Assembly: GCA_027531445.1 (NCBI GenBank)
Contig: JAPZRK010000133.1
Span: forward strand, 1-30,204
From: Leptospira sp.
Lineage (GTDB): Bacteria; Spirochaetota; Leptospiria; Leptospirales; Leptospiraceae
Direction: 5' to 3'
Length of the DNA stretch: 30,204 bases
Part shown: positions 1 to 8,434 of the stretch, piece by piece
Numbering within the stretch: the stretch's first letter is position 1
How the letters are laid out: every line of letters begins with the position of its first letter
The notes under the pieces: model-generated
The model's input: only the letters and a program-made list of their open reading frames with translations
What the model was told of the DNA's origin: nothing
The model's database searches: none
Made by a program: the position numbers and the translations under genes

Positions 1-54
1 AAATATACGGATGCCATCTCTGAAACCTTACAGGGAAGAAAAGTATATTTTTAG
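1..54 (+). CDS. C-terminal end of an unidentified upstream gene (partial)
   Basis: Reading from base 1 gives 17 codons (KYTDAISETL, then QGRKVYF) ending at TAG 52-54. The frame is open from the window edge and the next gene is on the same strand 70 bases later, so this is probably the 3' end of a real gene. In many bacteria, including leptospires as I recall, rsfS follows nadD and a LytR/CpsA/Psr-type gene. The fragment is too short to identify by itself. Confidence 0.45.
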   Translation, partial: KYTDAISETLQGRKVYF

Positions 55-124
55 TTACGTAAATAAATATGTCACGAATCAACGATAATCCTAGGCGAAG
101 ATTTTCAAAATTCAAAGGAATAAT

Positions 125-487
125 ATGATACCAATAAGCGAAGATACACTAGAGCACATTCAAAAGATCAGAACAAGTCTGCTTGAAAAAAAATGCGATC
201 ATATAGAGGCTCTAGACCTACGTGATGTAAACTCCTATTTGTCAATTTTTGTCATCGCGACGGTAAAGTCAGAAACACAAGGAAGGTCTGTGGCCAAGGA
301 TATCGAAAAGTATATGAAACCACTGAAACTCGCGGAAAGGCGAAATCACATTACAGACCTACCAAAAGATGCGACTGGTTGGATCTTACTCGATTACGGT
401 GAGATTTGTGTTCACATTATGACAGAAGAAATGAGAAATTATTACTCATTGGAGCGCCTTTGGGGAGATGCAAAACGAATCAGCTGA
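125..487 (+). CDS. rsfS: Ribosomal silencing factor RsfS (Iojap/YbeB family)
   Basis: RsfS binds ribosomal protein uL14 on the 50S subunit and blocks subunit joining, which lowers translation during starvation. The 120-residue protein has the usual family length. It shows the expected pattern: an early helix, a strand with ALDLRDVNSYLSIFVIAT (about residues 34-51), the GRSVAKDIEKYMK helix, the ITDLPKDATGWILLDYG segment and the C-terminal VHIMTEEMRNYYSLERLWGD block that marks this family. The ATG at 125 follows AAGGA at 116-120, a well-placed ribosome site. It is probably the last gene of a unit entering from the left. The next gene starts 270 bases downstream. Confidence 0.93.
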   Translation: MIPISEDTLEHIQKIRTSLLEKKCDHIEALDLRDVNSYLSIFVIATVKSETQGRSVAKDIEKYMKPLKLAERRNHITDLPKDATGWILLDYGEICVHIMTEEMRNYYSLERLWGDAKRIS

Positions 488-757
488 CTCAAACACGATT
501 CATCTAATCACTTGTTCTTAGATCTTTTCTCATTCCTTTTTTTTCTTATGAAAAGCATTTAAGCCACCCCATTGATTCAACTCTACCTGTCCAATAAGTG
601 GTCTGATTTGATCGATTGTCGTTAGGTTGTTTGAAAGGGAGTGTGGAACCGGTAATGCATGCACATTCCATTCGGCCATTGAACTTTACCTAATTTGTGT
701 TGCTTGATCTATCTCTTTTTTTAGTCTGTAAATAGAGGGCGGTTTGGATTCCGATCT
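488..757. other. Intergenic region between rsfS and the TolC-family gene
   Basis: I see no convincing gene here: open frames on either strand are short and lack coding character. There is a pyrimidine-rich run (about 530-546) without a clear hairpin before it. A weak sigma70-like pair, TTGATC (704-709) and TGTAAA (727-732) with 17-base spacing, could drive the downstream GTG-started gene. The match to consensus is only moderate. Confidence 0.3.
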
Positions 758-2413
758 GTGAAACAATATTACAAAACCTTCTTGATTCTCGCCGTTTTTC
801 CGTTAGCGATCCTACCAGAATCTGACTTTTCTGAGCAGATGCGGCGTCTTCAGCTATCGGATTGGGAAGGAGGAGTCGGTGCATCATTACCTTCGTCCAT
901 CTCTTCTACCGATAAACCAGTTCTTAGATTAACAATAGCAGACGCAATCGAGCAAGTAATCGAAAATAATATTATTGTTCAAAACGCAAAATTGGAAATC
1001 GTCAAAGCTGACACTCCAGAGTTAAAGAATCAGTCAAAATTTTCTTGGAAGGCACTTGCGGGAGTCCAGTCTGCAAGACAGATTTTTCCTGATAATCGAA
1101 ACAATATTTTTGGTGGAACAAAAAGAAGTCAGGACAAAATTTCTGCTGGAATCGAAAAACAGTTTAGATCAGGGACTTATTTCAAAACCGAAGTATCAAC
1201 GATCCGCTTTGATACGAATGCATTCGAGGATCCATTTAATCCATTAACATCAAGTTTTTCGGCTCTTGCAACAAAGCCAATGTATACTGGCGCCTTGTCT
1301 TTTACCTTAAGTCAAGAATTATTAAAGTATGGTTTTGGAAGGACAGAAGCGGATAAAGAGAAGTTACTTCGTAACCAAACAATTCTCACTAGAGAAAATT
1401 ATATCAGTATTTTAACCCAACTTGTCGTAAAGGTTCTCGTTGATTATTGGTCGTTGGGTATTGTGGATTCGCAAATTTCTACATATGAAAAAGTATTAAA
1501 AAATACAGAGGAAATTAGGAATCTAACAAGAAAAAAACAGGCTATTGGTTTATCTGAGAGTTTCGAAGTAAATCAATGGAATCAAGCTTATTTGAAAACA
1601 GAATCCGCATTAGAAAAAGCGAAAGTTGATAGACTTGAAGCAGAACGCAATTTAGTGCGCATTCTCAATGTTGATACAGGATCGAGCATAGCAGGCGTTA
1701 CTGACTTAAGTGAGTCTTTACCCGCGACTTTTAATCTTGAAGAGGATAAAAAGTATGCTCTCTTGCATAGGATAGATTATCTCATTTTAAAAAGACAAAA
1801 AGAGATCGCTTTACTTGCATTATCAACTTCAGAAGATGAGGATGTTCCTTCTCTAAATGCATCATTAGGATACAGCTCTATCAATCAAAATTTTTTATCT
1901 CCTCAGGAGAGCTTTATTGCCAGACAACGAGGGGTTACCTCCTTTAATTTTCCTCAAATTTCTGCTGAATTGAATATGAGTTATCCACTTTTTGACTTAG
2001 GCGTAAAAGCAAACATTAGAGACGCAAAAGCAAATCTACAAAGCCTGGATTTGCAGTTGTCTAATTTAGAGCAAGAAATTCAACAAGATATAGACAATCG
2101 ACATGATCAGCTTCAAGCAAGCTATTTGCTTTTGCAGGATTTCAAGAAAACAAAAAAAGAAAACGAAATTTTTTATGAAGGACTTTTGAATCGATTCCGC
2201 CAAGGAAGATTTACAGCACTTAATGTAAAAAATGCCTTGGATGCTCTGGCTCAATCAGAATTAGGAGTAACACAAGCCAAAATAAATTTTAATATCAATT
2301 TAGTTCGTTATGAATTGGCAAAAAATTCGCTTTTTGAAAAGTACGGAGTCGATCTTTATCAAATATTAGATGAAGTCGAAAAGCGTGGTAAGCTCGAAAT
2401 GGATAAGATATGA
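758..2413 (+). CDS. TolC-family outer-membrane efflux protein
   Basis: TolC-type proteins form trimeric outer-membrane channels with a periplasmic alpha-helical tunnel, serving tripartite efflux pumps or type I secretion. The 551-residue protein starts at GTG 758; an in-frame TAG at 722-724 leaves no other good start. It has a hydrophobic signal segment (FLILAVFPLAILPES, residues 8-22). LTIADAIEQVIENNIIVQNAKLEI (about 56-79) is the typical opening repeat. Long heptad-like helices follow (about 200-300 and 415-530), ending with GRFTALNVKNALDALAQSEL and a helix that finishes in NSLFEKYGVDL, as in other TolC homologues. No inner-membrane pump or adaptor gene lies beside it. Its stop overlaps the start of an M20 hydrolase by four bases, so the two are translationally coupled. 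Confidence 0.88.
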   Translation: MKQYYKTFLILAVFPLAILPESDFSEQMRRLQLSDWEGGVGASLPSSISSTDKPVLRLTIADAIEQVIENNIIVQNAKLEIVKADTPELKNQSKFSWKALAGVQSARQIFPDNRNNIFGGTKRSQDKISAGIEKQFRSGTYFKTEVSTIRFDTNAFEDPFNPLTSSFSALATKPMYTGALSFTLSQELLKYGFGRTEADKEKLLRNQTILTRENYISILTQLVVKVLVDYWSLGIVDSQISTYEKVLKNTEEIRNLTRKKQAIGLSESFEVNQWNQAYLKTESALEKAKVDRLEAERNLVRILNVDTGSSIAGVTDLSESLPATFNLEEDKKYALLHRIDYLILKRQKEIALLALSTSEDEDVPSLNASLGYSSINQNFLSPQESFIARQRGVTSFNFPQISAELNMSYPLFDLGVKANIRDAKANLQSLDLQLSNLEQEIQQDIDNRHDQLQASYLLLQDFKKTKKENEIFYEGLLNRFRQGRFTALNVKNALDALAQSELGVTQAKINFNINLVRYELAKNSLFEKYGVDLYQILDEVEKRGKLEMDKI

Positions 2414-3597
2414 GCGCTAAAACATCGTTTTTAAATTTAAGAAAGGATGAGATGGTTAAATATCGTAGAGCGATCCATCAAAATCCTGAGCTTATGTATG
2501 AGGAAAAAGAAACCGCAAAACTGGTTTCATCTCATTTGAAATCCTTAGATTTTATTTTAGAAGAAGGTATCGCTGAAACCGGTATAGTCTGTCTGGTTGA
2601 TTCTGGTATACCTGGAAAAACAGTTTTGATACGTGCAGATATGGATGCACTTCCCATATTTGAAGAGAACTCACACGAGTATAAAAGCATCCATCCCGGC
2701 AAAATGCATGCATGCGGTCACGATGGACATACGAGCATCTTAATGGCTTTATCATCGGAATTGAAAACTTCTCTCAAAGAATTTGTACCTAAAGGTAGGG
2801 TTCTACTCTGTTTCCAGCCTGCGGAAGAAGGAGGTTCTGGTGCGGATCGTATGATTCAAGCCGGTATTTTAGACAAATATAAAGTTGATGCATGTTTTGC
2901 ACTTCATGTCTGGAATCACATTGATATAGGAAAGTTAGGTGTAGTTGACGGAACTATGATGGCTTCCGTTGATGAGTTTTTTATAACGGTCAAAGGGGTC
3001 AGCGGTCATGGTGCCTTACCTCAACATACAGTTGACCCCATTTTAATTGCGGCTCATATCATAACGGGACTACAATCGATTGTTTCTCGAAATGTTGATC
3101 CATTAGAACCTTGTGTTGTCACTGTGGGATCCATACATTCTGGAAATGCATTTAATGTAATTCCGGAAACTGCAGAACTGCGCGGTACTGTTCGTACCTA
3201 TTCTAAATCCGTTTACGACTTGTTTCCCTCTCGTTTAGAAGATCTTGTACGCGGAATTGCAAAAAGTTTCGGTGGTGACGTTGATTTTCAATACAAACGG
3301 ATTGATAAACCAACCATCAATGATCCGAAGATGGCGGACATTGTAAGAGAAGCGGCTATCCAGGTATTAGGACCAGATTGTCTTACGGAAGAACATACCA
3401 GAACGATGGGTGGAGAGGATTTTTCTGCATTTTTGATGGAAAGACCTGGATGTTATTTTTTTGTCGGATCCAGAAATGAAACAAAAGGTTTCGTGAATCC
3501 TCATCACAGCTCATTTTTCGATTTTGACGAGGATGCGCTTCCCATTGGACTCAGTGTCTTAAAAGCTGTAATCCATAATTACCTTTCCAAACATTAA
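2410..3597 (+). CDS. M20-family metal amidohydrolase (hippurate / N-acyl-amino-acid type)
   Basis: Members of this M20D group (HipO, IAA-amino-acid hydrolases, YxeP) release amino acids from N-acyl or N-aryl conjugates using two metal ions. The 395-residue length is typical. Visible motifs are IRADMDALP (about residues 74-82), HACGHDGH with the metal Cys/His (about 100-107), PAEEGG (about 137-142), the LHVWNH region, the dimerisation-domain signature GVSGHGALPQ (about 196-205) and C-terminal GGEDFSAFL plus PHHSSFFDFDE. All metal-ligand positions I expect are present. The ATG overlaps the stop of the TolC gene (ATGA). There is no signal peptide, so it should be cytoplasmic. The substrate cannot be told from sequence. 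Confidence 0.9.
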   Translation: MSAKTSFLNLRKDEMVKYRRAIHQNPELMYEEKETAKLVSSHLKSLDFILEEGIAETGIVCLVDSGIPGKTVLIRADMDALPIFEENSHEYKSIHPGKMHACGHDGHTSILMALSSELKTSLKEFVPKGRVLLCFQPAEEGGSGADRMIQAGILDKYKVDACFALHVWNHIDIGKLGVVDGTMMASVDEFFITVKGVSGHGALPQHTVDPILIAAHIITGLQSIVSRNVDPLEPCVVTVGSIHSGNAFNVIPETAELRGTVRTYSKSVYDLFPSRLEDLVRGIAKSFGGDVDFQYKRIDKPTINDPKMADIVREAAIQVLGPDCLTEEHTRTMGGEDFSAFLMERPGCYFFVGSRNETKGFVNPHHSSFFDFDEDALPIGLSVLKAVIHNYLSKH

Positions 3598-3628
3598 TCT
3601 TTCCCACTAATGGTATATTTTTTTTAAC

Positions 3629-3679
3629 TTGCCAAAAAATCTTTGGGTTTAAATAGTTAGATATCTAATCATTTAGGAG
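3629..3679 (+). promoter_or_regulatory. Candidate promoter with a 12-bp perfect palindrome (putative MarR operator) and RBS
   Basis: TTAGATATCTAA at 3657-3668 is a perfect 12-bp palindrome. It lies directly after a possible promoter, TTGCCA (3629-3634) and AATAGT (3652-3657) with 17-base spacing, which is where a repressor would block initiation. An AGGAG ribosome site at 3674-3678 serves the ATG at 3688. Palindromes of this size and AT content are typical of MarR-family operators. A MarR gene lies just beyond the far end of the regulated gene. That the two belong together is inference. Confidence 0.4.
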
Positions 3680-3687
3680 ACCCTTAC

Positions 3688-4452
3688 ATGATCCACCTTA
3701 CAAATGAAGCGGGCATTCAAACCATCACTCTAGACATTAATGAATCCAATAGTTTCAACTTAGAAGCATTTTCTCTTCTCCATTCGTTGTTAGACAAGGC
3801 AAAGAATGAAAAGTCAAAAGTATTGATCCTACGAAGTAATCGGGAAAAAGTCTTTTCCAATGGACTCAATTTAGCCCAGTTGAGTGGATCTCCTACTGAT
3901 GCTGTTTTGGGTGAATTTTTGAATTATTTTTACTCCATCCTAGAAAAAATCCATTCGTATCCAACACCTGTTATTGCTGAAGTTTCGGGACATGCCATGG
4001 GTTATGGCGCGATGCTTGCGATTGCTAGTGATTTTCGATTTGGGCTAGAAGGAATGCGCATTGGTTTACCTGAAGTAAAGATTGGAATTGGTGTTCCAAG
4101 TTTTGTATCACTTCTCTTATCAGACATTATCGGGCCTAGACAGGCTAGTGATCATGTGCTTTGGGGGAATGCATTTAAAACATCAGAGGCACTGGAGCTC
4201 GGTCTATTTCATGAAATTTACCCTGACGCAGAAAAACTTAGAGATTCCGTAAACAAATACGTGAATCGTTTGGTTAAAAATTCTATTTCTGCCATGGTTT
4301 CAACGAAAGCAAGTCTTAGAGAAATTTCAAAAAATCGTACCAAGCTGATCGAGTATGACATCGCCCAAACACTTGCGAGTATAAAATCTGAGGATGCACA
4401 AGAAGGAATTGCCGCATCTGTTGCAGGTAGAAGGCCGGAATTTAAATTTTAA
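3688..4452 (+). CDS. Enoyl-CoA hydratase/isomerase (crotonase) family protein
   Basis: Crotonase-fold enzymes act on acyl-CoA thioesters. The 254-residue protein has the usual length. Oxyanion-hole segments are visible: SNGLNLAQLSG (about 55-65) and GHAMGYGAMLA (about 102-112). The second catalytic Glu of hydratases is present as E129 in GLPEVKIG, but the first is Met109. A single Glu at this position is the pattern of delta3,delta2-enoyl-CoA isomerases (ECI), so isomerase is more likely than hydratase. The end resembles ECI-type proteins (SEALELGLFHEIYP). It is transcribed alone and converges on the MarR gene with an 11-base overlap of coding ends. The palindrome just upstream suggests regulation by a MarR protein. 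Confidence 0.85.
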   Translation: MIHLTNEAGIQTITLDINESNSFNLEAFSLLHSLLDKAKNEKSKVLILRSNREKVFSNGLNLAQLSGSPTDAVLGEFLNYFYSILEKIHSYPTPVIAEVSGHAMGYGAMLAIASDFRFGLEGMRIGLPEVKIGIGVPSFVSLLLSDIIGPRQASDHVLWGNAFKTSEALELGLFHEIYPDAEKLRDSVNKYVNRLVKNSISAMVSTKASLREISKNRTKLIEYDIAQTLASIKSEDAQEGIAASVAGRRPEFKF

Positions 4453-4888
4453 GCCGGGTGTGTTGATAGATTTTTTCAAGAAGTAAAAATAGATTCTCTG
4501 ATTCTTCGGGTTCAACACCCCAAAGTTTCAGAGAGAATACTTTTGCGCTTATTTTTAAGGCGACTTTCCTGAACAGTTTCCCCTTTCGTGTTAGTGATAT
4601 TTTGTTCTCACGTTTATCTTCTAGTGAATTCACTCTTTGAATTAAATCCATTGATTCAAGTTTGTGAATGAGAATCGTCACGGTAGGCTTTTTTCGATGA
4701 ATCGCCTCCGCAATCGTTGTCATATTAACAGGCGTTTTTTTGCGAATTAAATAAGTCAGAATTTCAAAATGAGTGGCTGACAAACTATCATAACCATTTT
4801 TAATCAGTTCTGATTCGATTACTTCGACGAGGTATTCAGAAAGTCTTCCGATGTATTTGATTGAATGAAAACGTTTAGCGTTGGACAA
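4442..4888 (-). CDS. MarR-family transcriptional regulator
   Basis: MarR proteins are dimeric winged-helix repressors released by small ligands, often aromatic or acyl-CoA compounds. The 148-residue length is standard. The central winged helix-turn-helix is clear: LSATHFEILTYLIRKK (about 36-51), the recognition region AEAIHRKKPTVTILIHKLESM (about 63-83) and the wing with SLEDKRENKISLTRKGK (about 89-105), which holds the D-x-R motif. It is the last gene of a four-gene minus-strand unit, starting one base after the stop of the aminopeptidase gene. It converges with the crotonase gene. Its likely target is the palindrome at 3657-3668, but this rests only on position. Confidence 0.88.
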   Translation of the reverse strand: MSNAKRFHSIKYIGRLSEYLVEVIESELIKNGYDSLSATHFEILTYLIRKKTPVNMTTIAEAIHRKKPTVTILIHKLESMDLIQRVNSLEDKRENKISLTRKGKLFRKVALKISAKVFSLKLWGVEPEESENLFLLLEKIYQHTRLKI

Positions 4889-4889
4889 A

Positions 4890-6194
4890 TTATCCCTTCA
4901 TTTCTTCGATTTCTGAAATTTCTTTTGGAATATCTTGGGTAAGATTGATAGGCGATTTTCCCGAAATCAAAATATCATCTTCTATCCTAATCCCAATACC
5001 ACGGAATTCTTTTGGAATACTTTCGTCCATTGGATCAAAGTACAATCCAGGCTCTACTGTTATCACCTGTCCATTTTTGAGTTTTCTGCTTTTTCCATCA
5101 GTGTAGTATTTGCCCACATCATGGACATCCATACCCAAATAATGCCCTGTTCTATGCATATAAAATTTCTTATACGATTCTGTCTCAAGAATGGAATCTA
5201 TAGATCCATGCAAAAATCCCATCTCACGAAGGACATCGGATAGAAAGTAAACTGTACGTTTATGAATTTCATTGAACTCAACTCCTTCTTTTGCAAACTG
5301 TATCGCATTTTTCTGAGAAGCTAATACTACTTCATAAATCATTTTCTGAGGCTCAGTGAATTTTTTGCCTGAAGGAAAAACTCTCGTTACATCAGCAGTG
5401 TAATAATTCCACTCGGCGCCAGAGTCAACTAGAACCAATGAATCCTTTTCAATTTTTGAATTGTTTTCAACGTAATGTAAAATACATGCATTCTTTCCAG
5501 AAGCGACTATATGTCCGTAACCACCACCCCAGGCGCCATGTCTTAGATATGTTTCTTCCAACATTGCTTCCAATTCATATTCATATTGCCCTGGTCGAAC
5601 CGATGCCATAATTCGTTTATGACCCTCAGCTGTTATACGAGATGACTCTTTAAGTATATTTATCTCTTCTTTCGATTTCACAACGCGCATTTCATGCAGA
5701 AATTCCGGCTCTAAAATCGAATTGGGACCAAATTTTCCTTCCCGTACTCTTTTGGATATTTCACGGATGGTTCTAAGAATATCAAGGTCTCGGGTTTCAT
5801 CATTTCCAAAAAAATAATAGAGTGATTTAAAACCCAAAAACAATTTAAACTTTTTTTCTTCCCATTCGGTTAAATCAAAAGCTTCATCTAACGAAAGCAA
5901 TTCTTTGATCTTACTTTTGCCTAATCGTATGCCGGTCCATATTTCTTTATCCTTATCTTTTGGAAGACAGAACATTCCTGATTTATGTTTAGTAACGAAA
6001 AGAATCCCATCTGGTTCAGTAATTCCGGTAAGATAATAAAAATCAGAATCTTGCCTGAATTTATATTCCACATCACGATTTCTAATTTTATGATTTGCTG
6101 CAAAAACAATGAGCATCTCTTCGGATTTAAGATATTTTTGAACATCCTTGATCCTTTTTGTATGAAGTTTATAATCTGTAGTTTTATCGTTCAT
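4890..6194 (-). CDS. pepP: Xaa-Pro aminopeptidase (M24B, aminopeptidase P type)
   Basis: Aminopeptidase P removes the N-terminal residue from peptides with proline in position two, using two Mn ions. I chose the ATG at 6194 (434 residues): it overlaps the stop of the preceding gene as ATGA and gives the usual family N-terminus. An open frame runs further upstream to 6254 but lies inside that gene. The AMP_N domain carries RQDSDFYYLTGITEPDG. The catalytic pita-bread domain has the five metal ligands in order: two Asp in LVDSGAEWNYYTADVTRVFP, His in HRTGHYLGMDVHDVG, Glu in TVEPGLYF and Glu in GIRIEDDILI. It is cytoplasmic and third in the thiolase-to-MarR unit. The shared function of that unit is not obvious. 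Confidence 0.92.
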   Translation of the reverse strand: MNDKTTDYKLHTKRIKDVQKYLKSEEMLIVFAANHKIRNRDVEYKFRQDSDFYYLTGITEPDGILFVTKHKSGMFCLPKDKDKEIWTGIRLGKSKIKELLSLDEAFDLTEWEEKKFKLFLGFKSLYYFFGNDETRDLDILRTIREISKRVREGKFGPNSILEPEFLHEMRVVKSKEEINILKESSRITAEGHKRIMASVRPGQYEYELEAMLEETYLRHGAWGGGYGHIVASGKNACILHYVENNSKIEKDSLVLVDSGAEWNYYTADVTRVFPSGKKFTEPQKMIYEVVLASQKNAIQFAKEGVEFNEIHKRTVYFLSDVLREMGFLHGSIDSILETESYKKFYMHRTGHYLGMDVHDVGKYYTDGKSRKLKNGQVITVEPGLYFDPMDESIPKEFRGIGIRIEDDILISGKSPINLTQDIPKEISEIEEMKG

Positions 6195-7255
6195 TTTTCT
6201 AAAACCGCTTCCAATGCGTTGAATATTTTTAATGGATCTTGCTCTAGCATACATTTAAAATGTTTTTCAGGACAAAAACGTCCCCCGTGTATACCACAAG
6301 GTCGACAACTAAGGTTCGGAACTTCAATGATTCTATTTTTTGTTGATAAGGCGGAGTATCCAAAAGCCGGAATTGTAGCTCCATAGATCATCACTGTAGG
6401 TATGTTAAACGCTGAGGCATAATGTATAGGGCTTGAGTCATTGGATATGATCGCTTTCGATTTAGAAATCAGGGAAGAAAGTTCTCCTAAACTCGTCTTA
6501 CCAATAAATGAATGCAAACGAGTTCGTTCTTTTTCCTTCAATGGTTCTATTTTTAGAAGTTGGAAAATACGGGCTTCAATTTCAAGATCGCTTTTTGAGC
6601 CAATTAAAATGATAGATTCTTGACGTTTGCGCAGTATTTGGCTAATGACTGAGACAAACTTTTCTTCTGGTAGTCTTTTCGTTTCCCAAAGAGAAGACGG
6701 GGCAAGAATGATATATTCTCTTTCTGAAATTTTAATCGATGATAAAAGATTCAAGATTCTTTGATCATCAGTGGGATTGGAATAAAGATATGGTCTCCGT
6801 TCTCTACCTGACGGGTAATCACTTGGATCATCAAAAAGTAAACTAAAAAGTTTGTCTACTTCATGAGGTCCAGTAATAGGTCTCGGAACTTTTTTGGTAT
6901 GCAAAAATGAAAAGCCAGACTCCACATAACCAACTCGAATTGGTGCAGTTGTAAACCACGACAGAAGACTCGATCGATGGGAAAAATGTGGAGAAAAAAC
7001 AACATCATAATTCTTTTTTCGAAGTTGGAGAGCAAATTCGAAAAAAGAAAAAAGATTTCTTTTTATCTTCTTTTTATCAAATGGTATGACTAAATTTATA
7101 TCCTGATTCGAGGTTAGAACATTTTCTGTGCCAGCGTTGCAAACAACATGAATCTCTGCCTCTGGATAAGCAATTCGAACCGCATGAAAGAACGATGTAG
7201 AAAGGATGAGATCACCCAAAAATGCCGTTTGCAGAATTAGAATCTTCTCACTCAT
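6191..7255 (-). CDS. Glycosyltransferase family 9 protein (ADP-heptose:LPS heptosyltransferase type)
   Basis: GT9 enzymes transfer heptose or a related sugar to the inner core of lipopolysaccharide on the cytoplasmic face of the inner membrane. The 354-residue protein shows the family start, ILQTAFLGDLILSTSFFHAV (residues 5-24), and the donor-site region KAIISNDSSPIHYASAFNIPTV followed by a GATIPAFGYS loop. Near the C-terminus is a Cys-rich stretch (LSCRPCGIHGGRFCPEKHFKCM) common in GT9 proteins and possibly structural. Both ends overlap neighbours by four bases (ATGA), so it is translationally coupled to the thiolase and the aminopeptidase. Acceptor and donor specificity cannot be read from the sequence. 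Confidence 0.9.
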   Translation of the reverse strand: MSEKILILQTAFLGDLILSTSFFHAVRIAYPEAEIHVVCNAGTENVLTSNQDINLVIPFDKKKIKRNLFSFFEFALQLRKKNYDVVFSPHFSHRSSLLSWFTTAPIRVGYVESGFSFLHTKKVPRPITGPHEVDKLFSLLFDDPSDYPSGRERRPYLYSNPTDDQRILNLLSSIKISEREYIILAPSSLWETKRLPEEKFVSVISQILRKRQESIILIGSKSDLEIEARIFQLLKIEPLKEKERTRLHSFIGKTSLGELSSLISKSKAIISNDSSPIHYASAFNIPTVMIYGATIPAFGYSALSTKNRIIEVPNLSCRPCGIHGGRFCPEKHFKCMLEQDPLKIFNALEAVLEK

Positions 7256-8355
7256 GATTCCCTTTCCAAAATGGAGACAAAATTATTTGTTGCAAGTCCC
7301 CCAATGCTATGTGCTAAAGCTAACGATTGGTTATCTTTTTTCGGAAAAAACTTACAGATTTCAACGATCTGCGCAAGTCCAGAAGCACCCACAGGATGAC
7401 CTCGTGATTTAAGTCCTCCAGAAACATTGATCGGAAGATCTCCTTCCGGATGAGTGACTCCACTGATTACCCGACGTAAAGCTTCTCCTCTTGGAAACAA
7501 TTCGGCGTCCTCGGCGCCTATCAATTCAAATGGTGTGAAGGCGTCATGCAATTCAGCAAAATGAATGTCTTCTGGCCGAAGTTTTGCCTCAGTATAGGCT
7601 CGCTGAAATGCAACCTTGCTTGCATTAAAACTTGGATCACCTGATGCCAAAAATTTTCCCGTTCCATGTCCCATTCCTCTTACGCTTACCTCACTTTTGT
7701 CAGTCGATAGAACCAAACAAGCCGATCCATCGGATAACGGGGAAATATCATAAAGACCTAGGGGAGAAGAAATCTTTGGTTGGGTTTTATACTCATCTAA
7801 AGTTAGATTTTTTTTGATTTGGGCATTAGGATTTTTTAAACCATTGTCATGTAACTTTTTAGAAAGAAAATAGAGATCTTCATCCTTATAGCCGTAATCA
7901 TTTAAGTATCTCCGAGTAAACATTGCTCCACCTTGCGCCATCGACATACCCAAACTTCTTTGCCTTTCTGAGAGAACAGAGCCTAACAATAAATTATTTT
8001 CCTCTCGATTCAATTGAGACATGATCTCGGTTGCAATTACAATTCCATGACGGTAGCGTCCGCTTTGTATCAATTGTACACCAAGTTGGAAGGCAGAAGC
8101 CCCTGCAGACGAAGCAGTTTCTGAACGGATACAAAACAGGTGAGAAAGCCCCAGGTTTTGCGCTATTTTGGTAGGAAGGTGAAATTCTTTTGTGTAAATT
8201 TCGGGACAAAAGCTAGCAAAGATTAAGAATTCTAATTTTTCTTTTTCAAATTGATTCACAGAATCTTTCGCAGTTTGTACCGAAAGTTGGAGGGAAGACC
8301 CTGTGTACTTTCCAAACTTACTCAAGACTGCTCCATGAATGAAAACTTTAGTCAT
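7252..8355 (-). CDS. Thiolase-fold protein with Ser in place of the nucleophilic Cys
   Basis: The 367-residue protein resembles archaeal-type and SCP-x-type thiolases. It has the N-terminal start MTKVFIHGAVLSKFGK, an ELHDAFTPFELIGAEDAELF block, GGLKSRGHPVGASG with the catalytic His and a late LAHSIGGLATNNFVSIL strand. The usual E-A-A-C-A-S-G nucleophile block reads ETASSAG (residues 79-85), so the Cys position is Ser82 (codon TCG, bases 8110-8112). Normal thiolytic or condensing chemistry is therefore doubtful: it may be a non-catalytic partner, act on different chemistry or be impaired. It is the first gene of a four-gene minus-strand unit and diverges from bacterioferritin. A TTCACT / TATATT pair lies so close to the ATG that the transcript may be nearly leaderless. 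Confidence 0.85.
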   Translation of the reverse strand: MTKVFIHGAVLSKFGKYTGSSLQLSVQTAKDSVNQFEKEKLEFLIFASFCPEIYTKEFHLPTKIAQNLGLSHLFCIRSETASSAGASAFQLGVQLIQSGRYRHGIVIATEIMSQLNREENNLLLGSVLSERQRSLGMSMAQGGAMFTRRYLNDYGYKDEDLYFLSKKLHDNGLKNPNAQIKKNLTLDEYKTQPKISSPLGLYDISPLSDGSACLVLSTDKSEVSVRGMGHGTGKFLASGDPSFNASKVAFQRAYTEAKLRPEDIHFAELHDAFTPFELIGAEDAELFPRGEALRRVISGVTHPEGDLPINVSGGLKSRGHPVGASGLAQIVEICKFFPKKDNQSLALAHSIGGLATNNFVSILERES

Positions 8356-8434
8356 ACGAATATAGTTTGCGCTTGCTCCATAAGTGAAAGCATTTTATCA
8401 TTCCTAAAGAACGGTTCGTTTCGGAGCAACAGTT
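8356..8434. promoter_or_regulatory. Divergent promoter region between the thiolase operon and bacterioferritin
   Basis: This 79-base gap must hold promoters for both directions. Toward bacterioferritin, TTGCTC (8373-8378) and TATCAT (8396-8401) are 17 bases apart, followed by a GGAG ribosome site at 8423-8426, eight bases before the ATG. Toward the thiolase, the minus strand has TTCACT and TATATT (8359-8364) spaced by 18 bases. That TATATT is only three bases from the thiolase ATG and no Shine-Dalgarno lies between. I see no clear Fur-like box. Confidence 0.4.

Noticed and set aside
690..887. Minus-strand open frame over the TolC start
   Set aside because: Composition is not protein-like and it overlaps a well-supported gene start.
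6195..6254. Longer N-terminus for the Xaa-Pro aminopeptidase
   Set aside because: The extra 20 residues do not look like the family and lie inside the glycosyltransferase gene; ATG 6194 forms the usual ATGA overlap.
5985..6386. Plus-strand open frame opposite the aminopeptidase and glycosyltransferase genes
   Set aside because: It is the mirror of two clearly conserved minus-strand genes and has no recognisable domain.
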